6,098 bases of DNA from Humisphaera sp. (GTDB lineage Bacteria > Planctomycetota > Phycisphaerae > Tepidisphaerales > Tepidisphaeraceae): the NCBI GenBank assembly GCA_025351525.1, contig JANXVV010000457.1, positions 1-6,098 on the forward strand, read 5' to 3'. Position 1 is the first letter of the stretch. Each line of letters starts with the position of its first letter. Of the stretch, positions 5,451 to 6,098 are shown piece after piece. Below the pieces are notes generated by a model. That model did no database searches, was not told the origin of the DNA, and saw only the letters and a list, made by a program, of their open reading frames with translations. The position numbers and the translations under genes are program-made.

Positions 5451-6098
5451 CTAGGCGGCCGCGTATTCTTTTTCGACGCTCTTTGCAGCGTCCTTAATTC
5501 GGCCCGTCGAATCGACCTGGTCGAATTTCACCGCGACGCGCTTGCTCACGCCCTGCTCCTGCATCGTGACGCCGTACAGCACATCCGCGATTTGCATGGT
5601 GCGCTTGCTGTGGGTGATGACGATGAACTGGGATTGTTCCAGAAACTCCTGGACGATCAGGTTGAACCGCTGGTTGTTGGCCTCATCGAGCGCGGCGTCC
5701 ACTTCGTCCAGAATGCAGAACGGAGACGGTTTGCTCTTGAAGATACTCATCAACAATGCGACGCAGGTCATCGTTTTTTCCCCGCCGCTGAGCTGGCTGA
5801 TGCTGACCGGTTTCTTGCCGGGCGGGCGGGCGATGATTTCGATGCCGGCATCCAGCACATCGATCTTCCGCATGATCGGGAGCATGGTCTGGCCGTCGGG
5901 GCCGAGGGTTTTTTCGGCCTTGCGGTCTTCGATTTCGGTTTCGAGGAAGATGTCTGCCGACCCGCCGCCGAAGAGCTTGCGGAACATGCCCTGGAAATGC
6001 TCGCGGACGGTGTTGAAGGTGGCCTCGAAGCGGACGCTGCTCTCCCGGTTGATCTCGTCGATCATCTGCTCGAGCTGTATCTTGCTGTCGCGGAGATC
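5451..6098 (-). CDS. smc: Chromosome segregation ATPase SMC, C-terminal end (rest outside window)
   Basis: SMC dimers form the core of bacterial condensin, which with ScpA/ScpB compacts and separates sister chromosomes. Only the last 215 codons are visible; the frame is open to the right edge, reading DLRDSKIQLEQ before the first internal Met at 6065, so that Met is not the start. Counting from that Met, the segment holds the end of the coiled coil, the head sequence FRKLFGGGSADI (28-39), GIEIIARPPGKK (74-85), the ABC signature QLSGGEKTM (91-99), Walker B FCILDEVDAALDEAN (116-130, D120 and catalytic E121), FIVITHSKRTM (147-157) and YGVTMQEQGVSK (164-175). This is the canonical C-lobe of an SMC head, not RecN, SbcC or MukB. 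The C-terminal tail of about 25 residues (KFDQVDSTGRIKDAAKSVEK) is modest. All catalytic residues in view are intact. The gene converges on the rightward operon. Confidence 0.97.
   Translation of the reverse strand, partial: DLRDSKIQLEQMIDEINRESSVRFEATFNTVREHFQGMFRKLFGGGSADIFLETEIEDRKAEKTLGPDGQTMLPIMRKIDVLDAGIEIIARPPGKKPVSISQLSGGEKTMTCVALLMSIFKSKPSPFCILDEVDAALDEANNQRFNLIVQEFLEQSQFIVITHSKRTMQIADVLYGVTMQEQGVSKRVAVKFDQVDSTGRIKDAAKSVEKEYAAA

Noticed and set aside
5446..5462. CCGC/GCGG short inverted repeat over the smc stop as a terminator
   Set aside because: The arms are only four bases, include the stop codon, and are not followed by a T-run.

Overview
The window reads as chromosomal DNA from a moderately GC-rich bacterium. 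Three things point, as inference only, towards the Verrucomicrobiota/Planctomycetota (PVC) side of the tree: a bacterial TMTC-like membrane glycosyltransferase, weak or missing Shine-Dalgarno sequences at several starts, and intergenic inverted elements built from CCCTCACCCTA-type and CACGAANN-type words. No single gene here fixes the phylum. There is no sign of a phage, insertion sequence, CRISPR array or RNA gene.

Layout, left to right. Bases 1-53 hold the possible start of a leftward gene, preceded by a perfect 18-bp palindrome (102-119) that lies in the spacer of a promoter-like sequence. A 9-bp tandem repeat (181-216, degenerate to 224) runs into the stop codon of a small exported protein gene (222-710, minus strand). 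Bases 711-976 are a divergent intergenic region containing two inverted copies of a 54-bp hairpin sequence (757-810 and 863-916), which together resemble a REPIN.

Three rightward genes follow and look like one operon. The first encodes a full-length ABC exporter half-transporter (977-2842). Ten bases later comes a TMTC-like multi-span glycosyltransferase with two C-terminal TPRs (2853-4409). After 33 bases comes an unrecognised 267-residue protein (4443-5246) whose C-terminal half weakly recalls the DUF2993/LmeA lipid-binding group. A second inverted-repeat element (5292-5433), made of 3 + 3 octamer units, separates this operon from the convergent smc gene. Only the last 215 codons of smc (ATPase head C-lobe) lie in the window.

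How they may work together is inference. An exporter of the MsbA/PglK fold, next to a GT-C enzyme that in known relatives uses a lipid-linked sugar on the far side of the membrane, suggests a small envelope module: one protein flips or exports a lipid or lipid-sugar and the other uses it outside. The third protein could handle the lipid or the product. Nothing in the sequence identifies the substrate. smc is housekeeping and functionally separate.
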